A stretch of 64,000 bases of DNA from contig NZ_JACYXI010000006.1 of assembly GCF_014842915.1 (NCBI RefSeq), positions 124,001 through 188,000 on the forward strand, read 5' to 3'. The notes beneath the pieces were generated by a model. The model was not told the DNA's origin and did no database searches. It was given only the letters and a program-made list of their open reading frames with translations. The DNA is from Roseibium litorale (GTDB lineage: Bacteria > Pseudomonadota > Alphaproteobacteria > Rhizobiales > Stappiaceae). Position 1 is the first letter of the stretch. The number at the start of each line of letters is the position of its first letter. Shown here in pieces: positions 37,050 through 46,281 of the stretch. The translations under genes were made by a program, and so were the position numbers.

Positions 37050-39161
37050 CTAGGCGGAAACCAGCTCAGGAGCCACGGCAGTGCCGGAACCTTCTTTGGC
37101 CTGACCGCGGACAATCCTGGCGAATTCGGCAAAGGGGACGGGTGTGCTCCAGAGATATCCCTGGCCGTAGGATGCTCCCCATTCTTTTAAGGCGGCAAGC
37201 TGGCTCTCGGTTTCGATCCCCTCGGCAACCGTTTTCATGCGCAGCTGCTTCGCCATCGTCAGGATCAGCTGGACAATGACCCGGCGGTCCTCGCTCTCGG
37301 CCATGGACATGACAAAGGACCGGTCGATTTTCAGGGTATCAAACGGCATGGTCGCCAGATTGCTGAGACTTGAATAACCGGTACCGAAGTCGTCGATCGC
37401 AAAACGGACACCTTCCTCGCGGATCGGAGCAATCTGTTTCTCAACATACCCGGGGCTTTCCATGACCCCGGACTCGGTGATTTCAAGCTCCAGGCGTTCG
37501 AGCGGATAACCGCTTTCCCCCAAAATACCGAGCGTACGGTCCGTGAAATAGGGGGACCGCAACTGCACGGGGGCGACATTGACCGCAACCGTCAGGTCAA
37601 ATCCTTCGTCGATCAGCTCCTTCATCTGAGCAAGGCTGCGCCGCAGGACAAACTCGCCAATCGGTCCCATCATGCCGCATTCCTCGGCAATCGGAATGAA
37701 CTTGACGGGAGACACACGCCCAAGTTCCGGATGGGTCCAGCGCAGCAGGGCCTCGGCTCCGACCCACTTTCCGCTGATCATGTCGATCTTGGGCTGATAA
37801 TGGACCTCCAGCTCGGCATTTTCCTCGGCATCCCGCAGGCATTGCTCAATCCGGTTGCGCTCGCGTGCCTCATCCCGGATGCGCTGATCAAACATCATGA
37901 CCTGATCACGGCCATTCTGCTTTGCCCGGAACATCGCCATATCGGCGCACCGCAGCAGTTCGCTCTCCGACCTTGCATCCTCCGGATAGACAGCGATGCC
38001 TATGCTGGCACGGGTCCGCAGACTGAGATGGTCAATCTTGAAAGGGCGGCTGATCCGGGCCAGCAGCAGCTCCGCGAGGCCGGCAAGTTGCTCCCGGTCA
38101 TCGGTCCCAGGGAGCAGGATGGTGAATTCGTCGCCGGAAAACCGTGCAATGAACGGCTTTGCCCCCGGGCGCCCGTCCATGAATTCATTGAGTGTGGCGG
38201 TGATGCGCTCGCCGACCAGCTTGAGAAGCTGGTCGCCAATGGCGTGCCCGAAAGTGTCGTTCACCGCCTTGAACCGGTCGAGATCAAGAAGCAGCAAGCC
38301 GCCTCTGGCCTTCGGATTGAACTCGATCAGCTGGGTTGCCGTGTTTTCAAACTTCAGCCGGTTCGGCAATCCGGTGACCGAATCCATGTTCGCCAGATAT
38401 TCGACGGACTGAATGGTCTTGCTCCAGCTCGTCACCATTGTCCGGACGGCTGTCTGCAGCTCCCCAACCTCGCCCGGCGTATCGGTGGGAATATTCGCAT
38501 CGAGGTAGCCCTGCGCTGCCTCATTGGCCGTTCGTGTCAGCTGACTGATGCCATGAGTCGACCGGTACATGAGATAGGCCACCAGAGGCAGAAACAGCAC
38601 GCACATGGCCACAATCAGCAAACTGAACTGGATGATAATTGCTGTCCGGAGACCGAGCAGCTCTTCCTTTGACAACAAGACGGTGACGGCACCAGCAACG
38701 GTGCCATCCAGGACCGCAGGCTGAATCAGTTCAACATGGCCGCTGTTCTCGCGGAAGTACGAAGCATTGTTAAAAATCGCCCGCAGCACATCCACATCGA
38801 TCATTCTTGCCGGAAGTCTGCGCCGGGACCCATCATCGGAGGCAACCAGATGGCCCTCGGGTCCATAGACGCGCGCCGAAACGACGTGCTTTTCCGAAGC
38901 CAGCGAGGTCATCATCTGGTCCAGACCCCGGTAGTTGCGCTGAACCAGCTCCCGCGCCGCAACCGGGGCGACGATGACAGTCAGCTGGGAAGCGTGCTCG
39001 CGCGCTTCCTCCTCAATCTTTCCGGCTTGGATATAGAATGTGGTCGTGGCGATCAGCAGAGCGAAGACCGTCAGCAGAAGCGCCATGTAGACGGTTGACC
39101 GGACGAAGACCCTTTGCAGCAATTTCTGCCATGGAAAGCGGGAAACTGCCGTCAATGCCAT
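37050..39161 (-). CDS. Membrane GGDEF-EAL cyclic-di-GMP enzyme
   Basis: A 703-residue signalling protein. A first helix at about residues 22-45 is followed by a periplasmic sensor to about 170, a second helix at about 175-200, HAMP-like linker, GGDEF and EAL domains. The cyclase loop reads FSGDEF, S replacing the first G, which many active cyclases tolerate. The EAL domain is complete (GAEALLRW, DDFGTGYSSLSNL, AEGIE), so phosphodiesterase activity is expected. The ATG at 39161 overlaps the stop of an upstream 48-residue gene as TGATG; a GTG at 39164 is an alternative. Confidence 0.93.
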   Translation of the reverse strand: MALTAVSRFPWQKLLQRVFVRSTVYMALLLTVFALLIATTTFYIQAGKIEEEAREHASQLTVIVAPVAARELVQRNYRGLDQMMTSLASEKHVVSARVYGPEGHLVASDDGSRRRLPARMIDVDVLRAIFNNASYFRENSGHVELIQPAVLDGTVAGAVTVLLSKEELLGLRTAIIIQFSLLIVAMCVLFLPLVAYLMYRSTHGISQLTRTANEAAQGYLDANIPTDTPGEVGELQTAVRTMVTSWSKTIQSVEYLANMDSVTGLPNRLKFENTATQLIEFNPKARGGLLLLDLDRFKAVNDTFGHAIGDQLLKLVGERITATLNEFMDGRPGAKPFIARFSGDEFTILLPGTDDREQLAGLAELLLARISRPFKIDHLSLRTRASIGIAVYPEDARSESELLRCADMAMFRAKQNGRDQVMMFDQRIRDEARERNRIEQCLRDAEENAELEVHYQPKIDMISGKWVGAEALLRWTHPELGRVSPVKFIPIAEECGMMGPIGEFVLRRSLAQMKELIDEGFDLTVAVNVAPVQLRSPYFTDRTLGILGESGYPLERLELEITESGVMESPGYVEKQIAPIREEGVRFAIDDFGTGYSSLSNLATMPFDTLKIDRSFVMSMAESEDRRVIVQLILTMAKQLRMKTVAEGIETESQLAALKEWGASYGQGYLWSTPVPFAEFARIVRGQAKEGSGTAVAPELVSA

Positions 39162-39307
39162 CACTCGCCGTCAGAATGCCGGAAGGACTTCTGGACACCA
39201 AGCTTCACGGGAACAGGCTTGCGCGTCTCACGCGACTGAAGCCAAGCCATGTAGCCCCGGAGAGCTGTGAGAAACAGAACCGACAAGAAGGCAAAAATGT
39301 AGGACAT
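39161..39307 (-). CDS. 48-residue single-pass membrane peptide coupled to the GGDEF-EAL gene
   Basis: The ATG at 39307 follows a near-perfect GAGGAGG. The peptide begins MSYIFAFLSVLFLTALRGYM, one hydrophobic helix, then a basic tail ending SFRHSDGE. Its TGA shares a base with the ATG of the GGDEF-EAL gene (TGATG), so the two should be translationally coupled. The strong ribosome site, membrane helix and coupling argue for a real gene despite its size. I know no family; a regulatory subunit of the c-di-GMP enzyme is a reasonable guess. Confidence 0.68.
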   Translation of the reverse strand: MSYIFAFLSVLFLTALRGYMAWLQSRETRKPVPVKLGVQKSFRHSDGE

Positions 39308-39580
39308 GGTGTCCTCCTCACCCCTGGAGCATCATGCGCTTGGGAGATCGCGCGAAGATGCGGCAACGCCTTGGAATTCATCAACTTTTCTAAGATCTCC
39401 CATGTCCGGAGGAAGTTTCACCGGACCAGAGACCTCATGACGAATATAGAATCAAACAAGTATATAATTCTATAATCTCTCAAAATGCAAAACACAGAAC
39501 ATTCAGAAGAGAGTTTAATTCCAAATTAATCATAGATCTGACACTGAGGAACAGAAATAAGAACCGGCCTGCCCGCCATC

Positions 39581-40486
39581 TCAAGACAATCCAATGGCCG
39601 TGAGTAGAGACGGAACGGTCCAGCCCCTTTCCCTCAGCTCCCGCAGGCTGGTGTCCTTTCCCGATTTGGAAAGCTTACGGCCATCCTCACCCAGTATCAG
39701 CCGGTGATGCCGGTATTTCGGTTCCGGCAACTCCAGCAGGCGTTGCAGCAGCCGGTGAACGGATGTCGCCGCATAAAGATCCCGCCCGCGCAACACGTCT
39801 GTGATGCCCTGACGCTCATCGTCGATGACCACGGAGAGGTGATAACTCGTTGGCGTGTCTTTCCGGGCCAGAACCACATCGCCCCAGGCCGCAGGGTCGG
39901 CAGAGATGATCTCCGGCTCATCCCAGTTGGCTGTAAGGCCCCCATCCGCAGCCAGCTCCGAAGGATACTCCCGCCAGATCAGGTCCTTTCCCGCCACCGC
40001 CAGCGCCTTGGCCATATCCAGCCGCACCGCATAGGGAGCCTGAGAGGCCGCCCTGTCCACCAGTTCTTCCGGGGGCAACACATCACGGTCGCGGGGATAG
40101 AGGGGGGCGCCATCAGGATCTCGCGGCCAGCTGCGCCCGGCCTGCTCTTCAGCTGCGACATGGCGCTTGATTTCCGCGCGGGTCAGATAGCCCCGGTAGA
40201 CCAGTCCCCGCGCCTCAAGGCTGGCAAGGGCATCTGCATAGTCGGCAAAATGCTCTGATTGCCGGAACACAGGCCGCTCATAGGGCAGCCCCAGCCAATC
40301 CAGATCCTCCAACATTTCCGCTTCCAGCTGCGGCGTGCAGCGGGTCTGGTCGATATCTTCGATCCGCACCAGAAACCGTCCGCCCGTTGCCCTGGCTGCC
40401 CGCGCGTTGAGCAAGGCAGAGAGGGCATGACCCAAATGCAGATGGCCGTTGGGCGAGGGTGCGAACCGGAAAACGGGAGGGGTCAT
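39581..40486 (-). CDS. gluQ: Glutamyl-queuosine tRNA(Asp) synthetase
   Basis: Attaches glutamate to the cyclopentene ring of queuosine at position 34 of tRNA-Asp. The 301-residue protein is a truncated GluRS: class I motifs HLHLGHA (HIGH-like) near the N-terminus and KLSKS near 270, with VRIEDIDQTRC between, but no anticodon-binding domain. RFAPSPNGHLHLG fits GluQRS. It links to the queCDEF operon 35 kb away in function. It is divergent from the alkA-like gene. Confidence 0.93.
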   Translation of the reverse strand: MTPPVFRFAPSPNGHLHLGHALSALLNARAARATGGRFLVRIEDIDQTRCTPQLEAEMLEDLDWLGLPYERPVFRQSEHFADYADALASLEARGLVYRGYLTRAEIKRHVAAEEQAGRSWPRDPDGAPLYPRDRDVLPPEELVDRAASQAPYAVRLDMAKALAVAGKDLIWREYPSELAADGGLTANWDEPEIISADPAAWGDVVLARKDTPTSYHLSVVIDDERQGITDVLRGRDLYAATSVHRLLQRLLELPEPKYRHHRLILGEDGRKLSKSGKDTSLRELRERGWTVPSLLTAIGLS

Positions 40487-40603
40487 CAGATCGGAAACCG
40501 GGTTGCCAAGGCGGAACGAAGAAAGCGAATTGCTCTTCCGTTTCTAACAGGCGCAGAACATGCGACAAGCCTGTTTGACACAGGACCCTGAGCAGGCTGC
40601 ACC

Positions 40604-41245
40604 GTGACCGTGATTGAAACCGAAGACGATCTGGAAAGAGGCCTTGCCGAGCTGGTGGCACTCGACCAGCGACTTGCGCCTCTGGCCAAAAGCCTTGCCC
40701 CGTTGCCCCTCCGGCGCCGTCCTGCGGATTTTGCGGGGCTGGCCCATATCGTCACCGGTCAGCTTCTCTCCATTGCCAGCGCTTCGGCGATCTTCGCCAG
40801 GCTGGAACAGAAGGTCGTGCCGCTGGACCCGGCGGGGCTTGCCGGGGTAAGCGATGAAGAACTTCTGGCGCTCGGCATGTCCCGGGCCAAGACGGCAACG
40901 CTCCGGGCCATGGCCAGCGCCTGCGTGAATGGGCTGGACCCGGCAGATCTCGCCAGCCGTCCCGCAGATGAAGCCCATGCTGAGCTGTGCCGGATCAAGG
41001 GGATCGGCCGCTGGACCGCCGACATCTTCCTGCTCTTCTGCGCCGGTCACCCGGATGTCTTTCCAAGCGGCGACCTGGCGCTGCAAGTGGCTGCGGCGGA
41101 TATCTTCGGTTTGGAGGGACGCCCATCGGTCAAAGAGATGGACAGGATTGCCGAAGCCTGGACGCCCTGGCGAGCCGTCGCCGCCCGGCTTCTGTGGGCA
41201 CATTACCGCCAGATGAAGCAGGGCAAGGAGGTGCTGCCACTCTGA
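40604..41245 (+). CDS. alkA: DNA-3-methyladenine glycosylase II, AlkA-like
   Basis: Base-excision repair enzyme removing alkylated purines. The 213-residue protein holds the HhH-GPD fold: hairpin LCRIKGIGRWTADIFLL near residue 128, with the catalytic aspartate in FPSGDLALQ about twenty residues later. It lacks the N-terminal domain of E. coli AlkA, being of the short bacterial/MAG type. No ada gene is adjacent. Confidence 0.9.
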   Translation: MTVIETEDDLERGLAELVALDQRLAPLAKSLAPLPLRRRPADFAGLAHIVTGQLLSIASASAIFARLEQKVVPLDPAGLAGVSDEELLALGMSRAKTATLRAMASACVNGLDPADLASRPADEAHAELCRIKGIGRWTADIFLLFCAGHPDVFPSGDLALQVAAADIFGLEGRPSVKEMDRIAEAWTPWRAVAARLLWAHYRQMKQGKEVLPL

Positions 41246-41251
41246 CCGGCA

Positions 41252-42037
41252 TCAGCTCCGGGAGGTTTCTTCCAGAAGGGCGGTAACTGCCCGCTCGATC
41301 CGCTCCAGATCCTCTGGCCGCGACAGGCGGTGATCGCCATCCGGGATCAGCGTGAAGGTGACGTCGTCAGAAGGCAGAGCCTCTGCCAGACGCACCGCAT
41401 GCTGCCAGGGCACATCCGGGTCCTGCGCCCCTTGCAGGATCGTCACCGGGCAACCGGTCTCAAGGCTGCGTCCCAGGATCAGGTGGTTGCGGCCATCCTC
41501 GATCAGCTTCCGGGTGATCACATAGGGATCGTCAGAATAGGCTGACGGCTGCTGCCAGCGGCCCTCGCGCAGGATCGTCTCGCGGATCTCGTCGGTAAAT
41601 CGCTGTTTCCACATCAGCTCCTCGGTGAAATCGGCGGCAGGGGCAATCAGAACAATGCCCTTGATCAAGCCTGTCTCCTTTAGGGCGAGCGCCAGCAGCA
41701 TGGCGATCCAGCCGCCCATGGAAGAGCCGACCAGCACCGTTGGCCCCTTGCAAAATTGCTCGAAAACAGCTCTGGCATCTTCCAGCCAGTCAGAGACGCA
41801 AGCATCTTCGAACGCACCGCCGGACTGGCCGTGGCCGGTGTAGTCGAACCTTGTGCAGGAGCAGCCGCGCCGGGCGGCGAAGGCGGCCAGAGCCTGAGCC
41901 TTGCTGCCGCTCATGTCCGACTTGAACCCGGACAGCCAGAACAGCCCAGGACCTTCCCCCTCCTGATGCAGCACTGCGATCTGGCGCTCCGCACCGGGTT
42001 TTCCGGCGGTGATGAATTGCGGATCTTGTTCCTGCAT
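41252..42037 (-). CDS. Alpha/beta-hydrolase, ABHD10-like
   Basis: A 261-residue serine hydrolase. The oxyanion-region block is LFWLSGFKSDMSGSKA, the nucleophile elbow is VLVGSSMGGWIAM near residue 115, and the late histidine is in IPDGDHRLSRPED. The aspartate is likely in GAQDPDVPW. This layout resembles the ABHD10/palmitoyl-thioesterase group. It converges on alkA six bases away. Substrate unknown. Confidence 0.87.
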   Translation of the reverse strand: MQEQDPQFITAGKPGAERQIAVLHQEGEGPGLFWLSGFKSDMSGSKAQALAAFAARRGCSCTRFDYTGHGQSGGAFEDACVSDWLEDARAVFEQFCKGPTVLVGSSMGGWIAMLLALALKETGLIKGIVLIAPAADFTEELMWKQRFTDEIRETILREGRWQQPSAYSDDPYVITRKLIEDGRNHLILGRSLETGCPVTILQGAQDPDVPWQHAVRLAEALPSDDVTFTLIPDGDHRLSRPEDLERIERAVTALLEETSRS

Positions 42038-42135
42038 ATTATGGCTCTGCCGTACTGTCCGTCTGCTCCGGGGTTTCTGGCACAGGCGGAGCGTCCTTGA
42101 AAGGGCGAAGCTGATATCCAGACCGGAGCCGCCCC

Positions 42136-43308
42136 GTGCAGACCAAGTCCAACGCCCCCGTTATCCTGCAGGTCATACCGGATCTGGAAACCGGCGGCGC
42201 GGAGCGCACCACAGTAGATGTGGCCGCCGCCATCATCGCTGCGGGCTGGACCGCAATCGTGGTCAGCCAGGGCGGGCGGCTGGTTCAAGAGCTGGAAACC
42301 CTTGGCGCCGTCCACATCACCCTGCCGGTGAAATCCAAGAATCCGCTGACGCTCTGGAGCAACGCAGGACGGCTGCAAGAGGTCATCCGGAAGTACAAAG
42401 TCAGCCTGGTCCATGCCCGCAGCCGCGCGCCTGCCTGGTCGGCGCTGTGGGCCGCCCGGCGCGAAAAGCTGCCTTTTGTGACCACCTATCACGGCATCTA
42501 CAATCAATCGAACGCCCTCAAGGGCTTCTATAATTCGGTCATGGCCCGCGGTGACCGGGTGATTGCAAACTCCCACTACACCGCAGGCCTGATCATCGAC
42601 CGGCATCCGTTTGCCCGTGACAGGACCGTCGTCATTCACCGAGGCTCAGACCTGAAGAGCCTCGCACCTGCTTCCATCAGCGCGGAGCGGAAAGCGGCAC
42701 TCGCCAACGCCTGGGGGCTGGATAGCGCCCGACCCATGTTGCTCAATCTGGCCCGCCTGACCGCCTGGAAGGGCCAGGGCGTGATCGTTGAAGCCATGGC
42801 GAAGCTGAAGCAGGCGGGCGACACCCGCACCGTTGCCGTGCTGGCCGGAGATGCTCAGGGGCGTGAGAGCTATCTTGCCGGTCTGAAAGGCCAGATCGCA
42901 ACGTTGGGGCTGGAGGATCAGGTGCTGCTGCCCGGCCACTGCGCAGATGTTCCGGCGGCCCTGGCGCTTGCGGATGTCTCGGTGGTCGCCTCCATCGAGC
43001 CGGAAGCCTTCGGACGAGCCGCCGTGGAAGCGCAGGCAGCCGAAGTGCCGGTCATCGTCAGCGATCTTGGCGCGGTGCCGGAAACCGTTCTGGCACCGCC
43101 GGAGGTCTCCGAAGAAAACCGCACCGGCTGGCGGGTTGCTCCCGGCGATGCGGACGCGCTGGCCAAGGCCCTCCGCCACGCTCTGGATCTGCCGCCGGAT
43201 CAGCGCAGCGCTTTGACAGCTCGCGCCCTTGACCATGTTAGCAAGAGCTTCTCCGTGGAGGCCATGTGCGCGGCGACGCTGGATGTCTACCGGGCGCTCT
43301 TGGGGTGA
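42136..43308 (+). CDS. Glycosyltransferase family 4
   Basis: A 390-residue GT-B glycosyltransferase. The N-terminal domain has VIPDLETGGAERTTVDVAAA, the acceptor-side glycine-rich loop. The C-terminal nucleotide-sugar domain has NLARLTAWKGQGVIVEA near residue 205 and the EX7E-type motif PEAFGRAAVEAQA. The start is a GTG at 42136. No polysaccharide operon is adjacent, so the product could be lipopolysaccharide core, glycolipid or capsule. A dispersed repeat follows. Confidence 0.9.
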   Translation: MQTKSNAPVILQVIPDLETGGAERTTVDVAAAIIAAGWTAIVVSQGGRLVQELETLGAVHITLPVKSKNPLTLWSNAGRLQEVIRKYKVSLVHARSRAPAWSALWAARREKLPFVTTYHGIYNQSNALKGFYNSVMARGDRVIANSHYTAGLIIDRHPFARDRTVVIHRGSDLKSLAPASISAERKAALANAWGLDSARPMLLNLARLTAWKGQGVIVEAMAKLKQAGDTRTVAVLAGDAQGRESYLAGLKGQIATLGLEDQVLLPGHCADVPAALALADVSVVASIEPEAFGRAAVEAQAAEVPVIVSDLGAVPETVLAPPEVSEENRTGWRVAPGDADALAKALRHALDLPPDQRSALTARALDHVSKSFSVEAMCAATLDVYRALLG

Positions 43309-43352
43309 GCGGAACACTCACGAGATTGAGGACAAACCAGTCTAGTTAGCAG

Positions 43353-43469
43353 GTCATCCCGGTTTGGTGCCTCAGCACCAAGACCGGGATCCAGTATTCC
43401 GTGGAAGCACTTCTTGGAAAAGATTGTTACTTCAAAAGGTTACTGGATCCCTGCCTTCGCAGGGATGAC
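43353..43469 (-). repeat. Dispersed palindromic repeat R2, copy 2
   Basis: A 117-bp inverted copy of the element at 11757-11872, with the same terminal GTCATCCC/GGGATGAC and inner ATCCAGTA sequences and only scattered differences. It sits in the gap between convergent glycosyltransferase and thpR genes. Confidence 0.75.
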
Positions 43470-43604
43470 ACCCAACTCTTCGCGATCTGACGCCTTCAAG
43501 CGCAACTGGGTCGTGGTCAGCGGTTTCGTGAGCGGGCCGTTCAATCTTCCAACACCGGACAGGCTCCAAACGGAAGAACGAAACAGGCTCTCCCGCTCAC
43601 TCCC

Positions 43605-44165
43605 TCAATAGGCCACAAAGGCCTCTCGCTCTTCCTCCAGGGGATAGGCTTCTTCCACCAGGTAAGGGCCGCCGCCGACGCTTTCGCGGGCGGAGAAGAG
43701 CACAAACCGGGCTGCGATGAAGGGAGCTGCCTGGAAGCCACCCCGTTCCATCAGCCAGCGCGCCACGTCCTCGTTGGTTGAAGTCCGGCAGCGCGCCAGG
43801 GTCACATGGGGCGTGAACTTGCGTTTGTCGCCGGGAAGATGGAGCCGCTGACACAAGCGTTCCTGCTCGGCCTGCAATTCGATCAAGGCCGGTGTGGGAG
43901 CGACACGGGCGAAGACCGCGTGCGGCTTGCCGTTGCCGAAGGAGCCAAGACCGTCGAGCCGGACCTCCACAGGCTTGCGCCGCACACGGTCGAGCCCGGC
44001 AGCCAGCTCATCGGCTGCCCGGTCATCGATGTCTCCTATGAAGCGCAAGGTGATGTGATAGTTTTCCGGATCGATCCATCGGGAGCCCCGGAGGCCTCCC
44101 CGGAGCAAAGAAAGCATGAGACCCGTCTGGGCCGGAATCTCAAGACCTGTAAACAGTCGCGGCAT
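43605..44165 (-). CDS. thpR: RNA 2',3'-cyclic phosphodiesterase ThpR
   Basis: A 2H phosphoesterase of 186 residues that opens 2',3'-cyclic phosphate ends on RNA. The two catalytic HXTX motifs are NYHITLRFIG near residue 38 and FTPHVTLARC near residue 122, spaced as in ThpR/LigT. The N-terminus MPRLFTGLEIP is typical. It has no evident operon partner. Confidence 0.92.
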   Translation of the reverse strand: MPRLFTGLEIPAQTGLMLSLLRGGLRGSRWIDPENYHITLRFIGDIDDRAADELAAGLDRVRRKPVEVRLDGLGSFGNGKPHAVFARVAPTPALIELQAEQERLCQRLHLPGDKRKFTPHVTLARCRTSTNEDVARWLMERGGFQAAPFIAARFVLFSARESVGGGPYLVEEAYPLEEEREAFVAY

Positions 44166-44331
44166 TGATCTGCCCTCCGCTGTTCCCGATCAGTCCATGA
44201 GGAATCAACTCGGGACTCAGCGCAAGGCAAATCTGCAAGCCATTGTTTTTGCTAACAGACAAAAATGCTGCAGTGCGTCATGAGCCCAAAACCGCTCAAA
44301 ATGCGCGAAAGTGATTCTCTTTTTTGAATGA

Positions 44332-44367
44332 GGCTCGTCCGAAGGTTTGAACGTCTCCGGACGAGCC
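44332..44367. terminator. Stem-loop after the aldo/keto reductase gene
   Basis: GGCTCGTCCG and CGGACGAGCC form a perfect 10-bp stem around a 16-base loop, 12 bp past the stop of the minus-strand reductase gene. There is no T-tract on the minus-strand side, so it may protect the mRNA end rather than terminate. Confidence 0.5.
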
Positions 44368-44378
44368 AATTACGATCC

Positions 44379-45431
44379 TTACGGGCAGGGGTTGCCGCGC
44401 AGCTGATGGATCTCGTCGATGCGCTTCAGAACGTCCTCGGACAGGGTCAGGTCGGCGGCATCCAGATCGACTTCCAGCTGCTCGCGCTTGGTCGCGCCGA
44501 GAATGACGGAGGTCACGAAGCTGCGGGACTGGGCGAAGGCAAGCGCCATCATGGCCGGGTCGAGACCTGCGTCCTTTGCCAGATCGACATAGTCATTGAT
44601 CGCTTCGGATGCGCCCGGCGCTTCATAGCGCTGCATCATGTTGAAAAGCGTCTTGCGCGCGCCCTGCGGCAAGGCGCCATCCCGGTATTTGCCGGTGAGA
44701 TAGCCCTGAGCCAGCGCCGAATAGGCCAGAAGGCCCACATCTTCCCGGATCGCGACTTCCGCCAGCGCGGTTTCAAAGGTGCGGTTGACCAGCGAATAGG
44801 CGTTCTGGATCGAGGCAACGCGGGGCAGGCCGCGCATGTCAGACGCCTTCAGATACTGCATGGTGCCCCAGGCGGACTCGTTGGAAATGCCCACATGGCG
44901 GACCTTGCCGGCCTTCACCAGATCATTCAGCACTTCCAGCGTGCTTTCGATGGAGTTCTCGTCCTCTGCAGGCTCCGGATCATTCCAGCGGGTCGGGTTC
45001 GCACCGAAGCCGGTGGTGTTCCGGTCCGGCCAATGCACCTGATAGAGATCGACATAGTCGGTCTGGAGATTGCGCAGGCTCTGGTCGATGGCCTCTTCGA
45101 TCTGAGCACGGGTCAGACGGCTTTGGGAACCATCCTTGCGGAACCAGGTCGCGTCCGAACGGCCAACCACCTTGGTTGCCAGCACGATCTTGTCGCGGGT
45201 GCCGCGCTCTTTCATCCAGGTGCCGATGATCCGCTCGGTCCTTCCTTGCGTCTCCGGATTACGCGGGATCGGGTAAAGCTCTGCCGTGTCGAAGAAATTG
45301 ACACCGCGGTCCAGCGCCAGATCCATCTGCGCATGGCCTTCGGCTTCCGTGTTCTGCTCGCCCCAGGTCATGGTGCCAAGGCACAGGGAGCTGACATTCA
45401 GACCGGTACGGCCAAGGGGACGGTAATCCAT
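44379..45431 (-). CDS. Aldo/keto reductase, Tas-like
   Basis: NADPH-dependent oxidoreductase of 350 residues, close in layout to E. coli Tas. It begins MDYRPLGRTGLNVSSLCLGT, then MTWGEQNTEAEGHAQMDLAL. The catalytic tyrosine is in FDTAELYPIPRNPET and the cofactor-binding end has ILGATKREQLEVDL. The ATG at 45431 has AGAGGA about nine bases upstream. Substrate unknown. Confidence 0.9.
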   Translation of the reverse strand: MDYRPLGRTGLNVSSLCLGTMTWGEQNTEAEGHAQMDLALDRGVNFFDTAELYPIPRNPETQGRTERIIGTWMKERGTRDKIVLATKVVGRSDATWFRKDGSQSRLTRAQIEEAIDQSLRNLQTDYVDLYQVHWPDRNTTGFGANPTRWNDPEPAEDENSIESTLEVLNDLVKAGKVRHVGISNESAWGTMQYLKASDMRGLPRVASIQNAYSLVNRTFETALAEVAIREDVGLLAYSALAQGYLTGKYRDGALPQGARKTLFNMMQRYEAPGASEAINDYVDLAKDAGLDPAMMALAFAQSRSFVTSVILGATKREQLEVDLDAADLTLSEDVLKRIDEIHQLRGNPCP

Positions 45432-45506
45432 GGACGGATCCTCTCTTGTTCGGGGCCCCGGCACCAGGGCCAAGAGCACATGATTTTGGCAGGACAGGCC
45501 GCGCCG

Positions 45507-46142
45507 TCAGGAGGCAGAGGCCTGTTTCAGGAGGGTTTCAACGATGGGTAGCATATTGCGCACCATGACGGAAACACCCTCCGCATTCGGATGCATTCCA
45601 TCCGCAAGATTGAGCGATGGGTCGAGCGCTATCCCTTCAAGGAAAAAGGGGTAAAGCAGCGCGTCATGCGCCTTGGCGACCTCCGGGAAGATCCGGTCGA
45701 AGGCCTCCGCATAGTCGTCGCCGAGATTGCGCTGCGCCATCATGCCGGCAATCAGCACTGCTACGCCACGCTCCTTCAGGCGGCTGACGATGGTGCCGAT
45801 GTTCTCGCGGGTCTTCTCCGGCGGAATGGCCCGGAGCATGTCGTTGGCGCCCAGCTCAACGATCACCGCATCGGCATCCGGTCCAACGGACCAGTCGAGA
45901 CGGGACAGCCCGCCGCTGGAGGTGTCGCCGGACACGCCCGCATTCACGACCTCAACGTCGTAGCCCTTTTCCTTCAAGGCCTGCTGCAATTGCTCGGGAA
46001 AGCCTTCGCCAGCCCCCAGCAGATATCCCGCGGACAGGCTATCCCCCAGGACGACGAGCTTGAGCGGATCGGCCACGGCAGGCAGGGAGAGGAGGAGGAA
46101 GGACGCCAGAGCGGCGACAAGCTGATACAATTTGAGGCGCAT
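45507..46142 (-). CDS. tesA: Periplasmic arylesterase/thioesterase, TesA-like (SGNH hydrolase)
   Basis: A 211-residue exported esterase. The signal peptide (MRLKLYQLVAALASFLLLSL) ends near AVADP. Block I is VLGDSLSAGY with the nucleophile serine, block III is VELGANDMLRA, and block V is LADGMHPNAEGV with the catalytic aspartate and histidine. The ATG at 46142 is chosen for the signal peptide. It is divergent from the YbbAP-type ABC genes, the same arrangement as tesA-ybbAP in enterobacteria. Confidence 0.92.
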   Translation of the reverse strand: MRLKLYQLVAALASFLLLSLPAVADPLKLVVLGDSLSAGYLLGAGEGFPEQLQQALKEKGYDVEVVNAGVSGDTSSGGLSRLDWSVGPDADAVIVELGANDMLRAIPPEKTRENIGTIVSRLKERGVAVLIAGMMAQRNLGDDYAEAFDRIFPEVAKAHDALLYPFFLEGIALDPSLNLADGMHPNAEGVSVMVRNMLPIVETLLKQASAS

Positions 46143-46281
46143 GACGGTCTGGATCTTGATGCTTTCTGGTCCCATATGGTCGCAGAAGCGCAAAAGACAA
46201 GGAAGCCCAAGGATCTTCACGCTCCAACAGGGCAGAAATTTCATCACACCGGTTTCCGGTACGCACCCTACGGCAGGCAGT

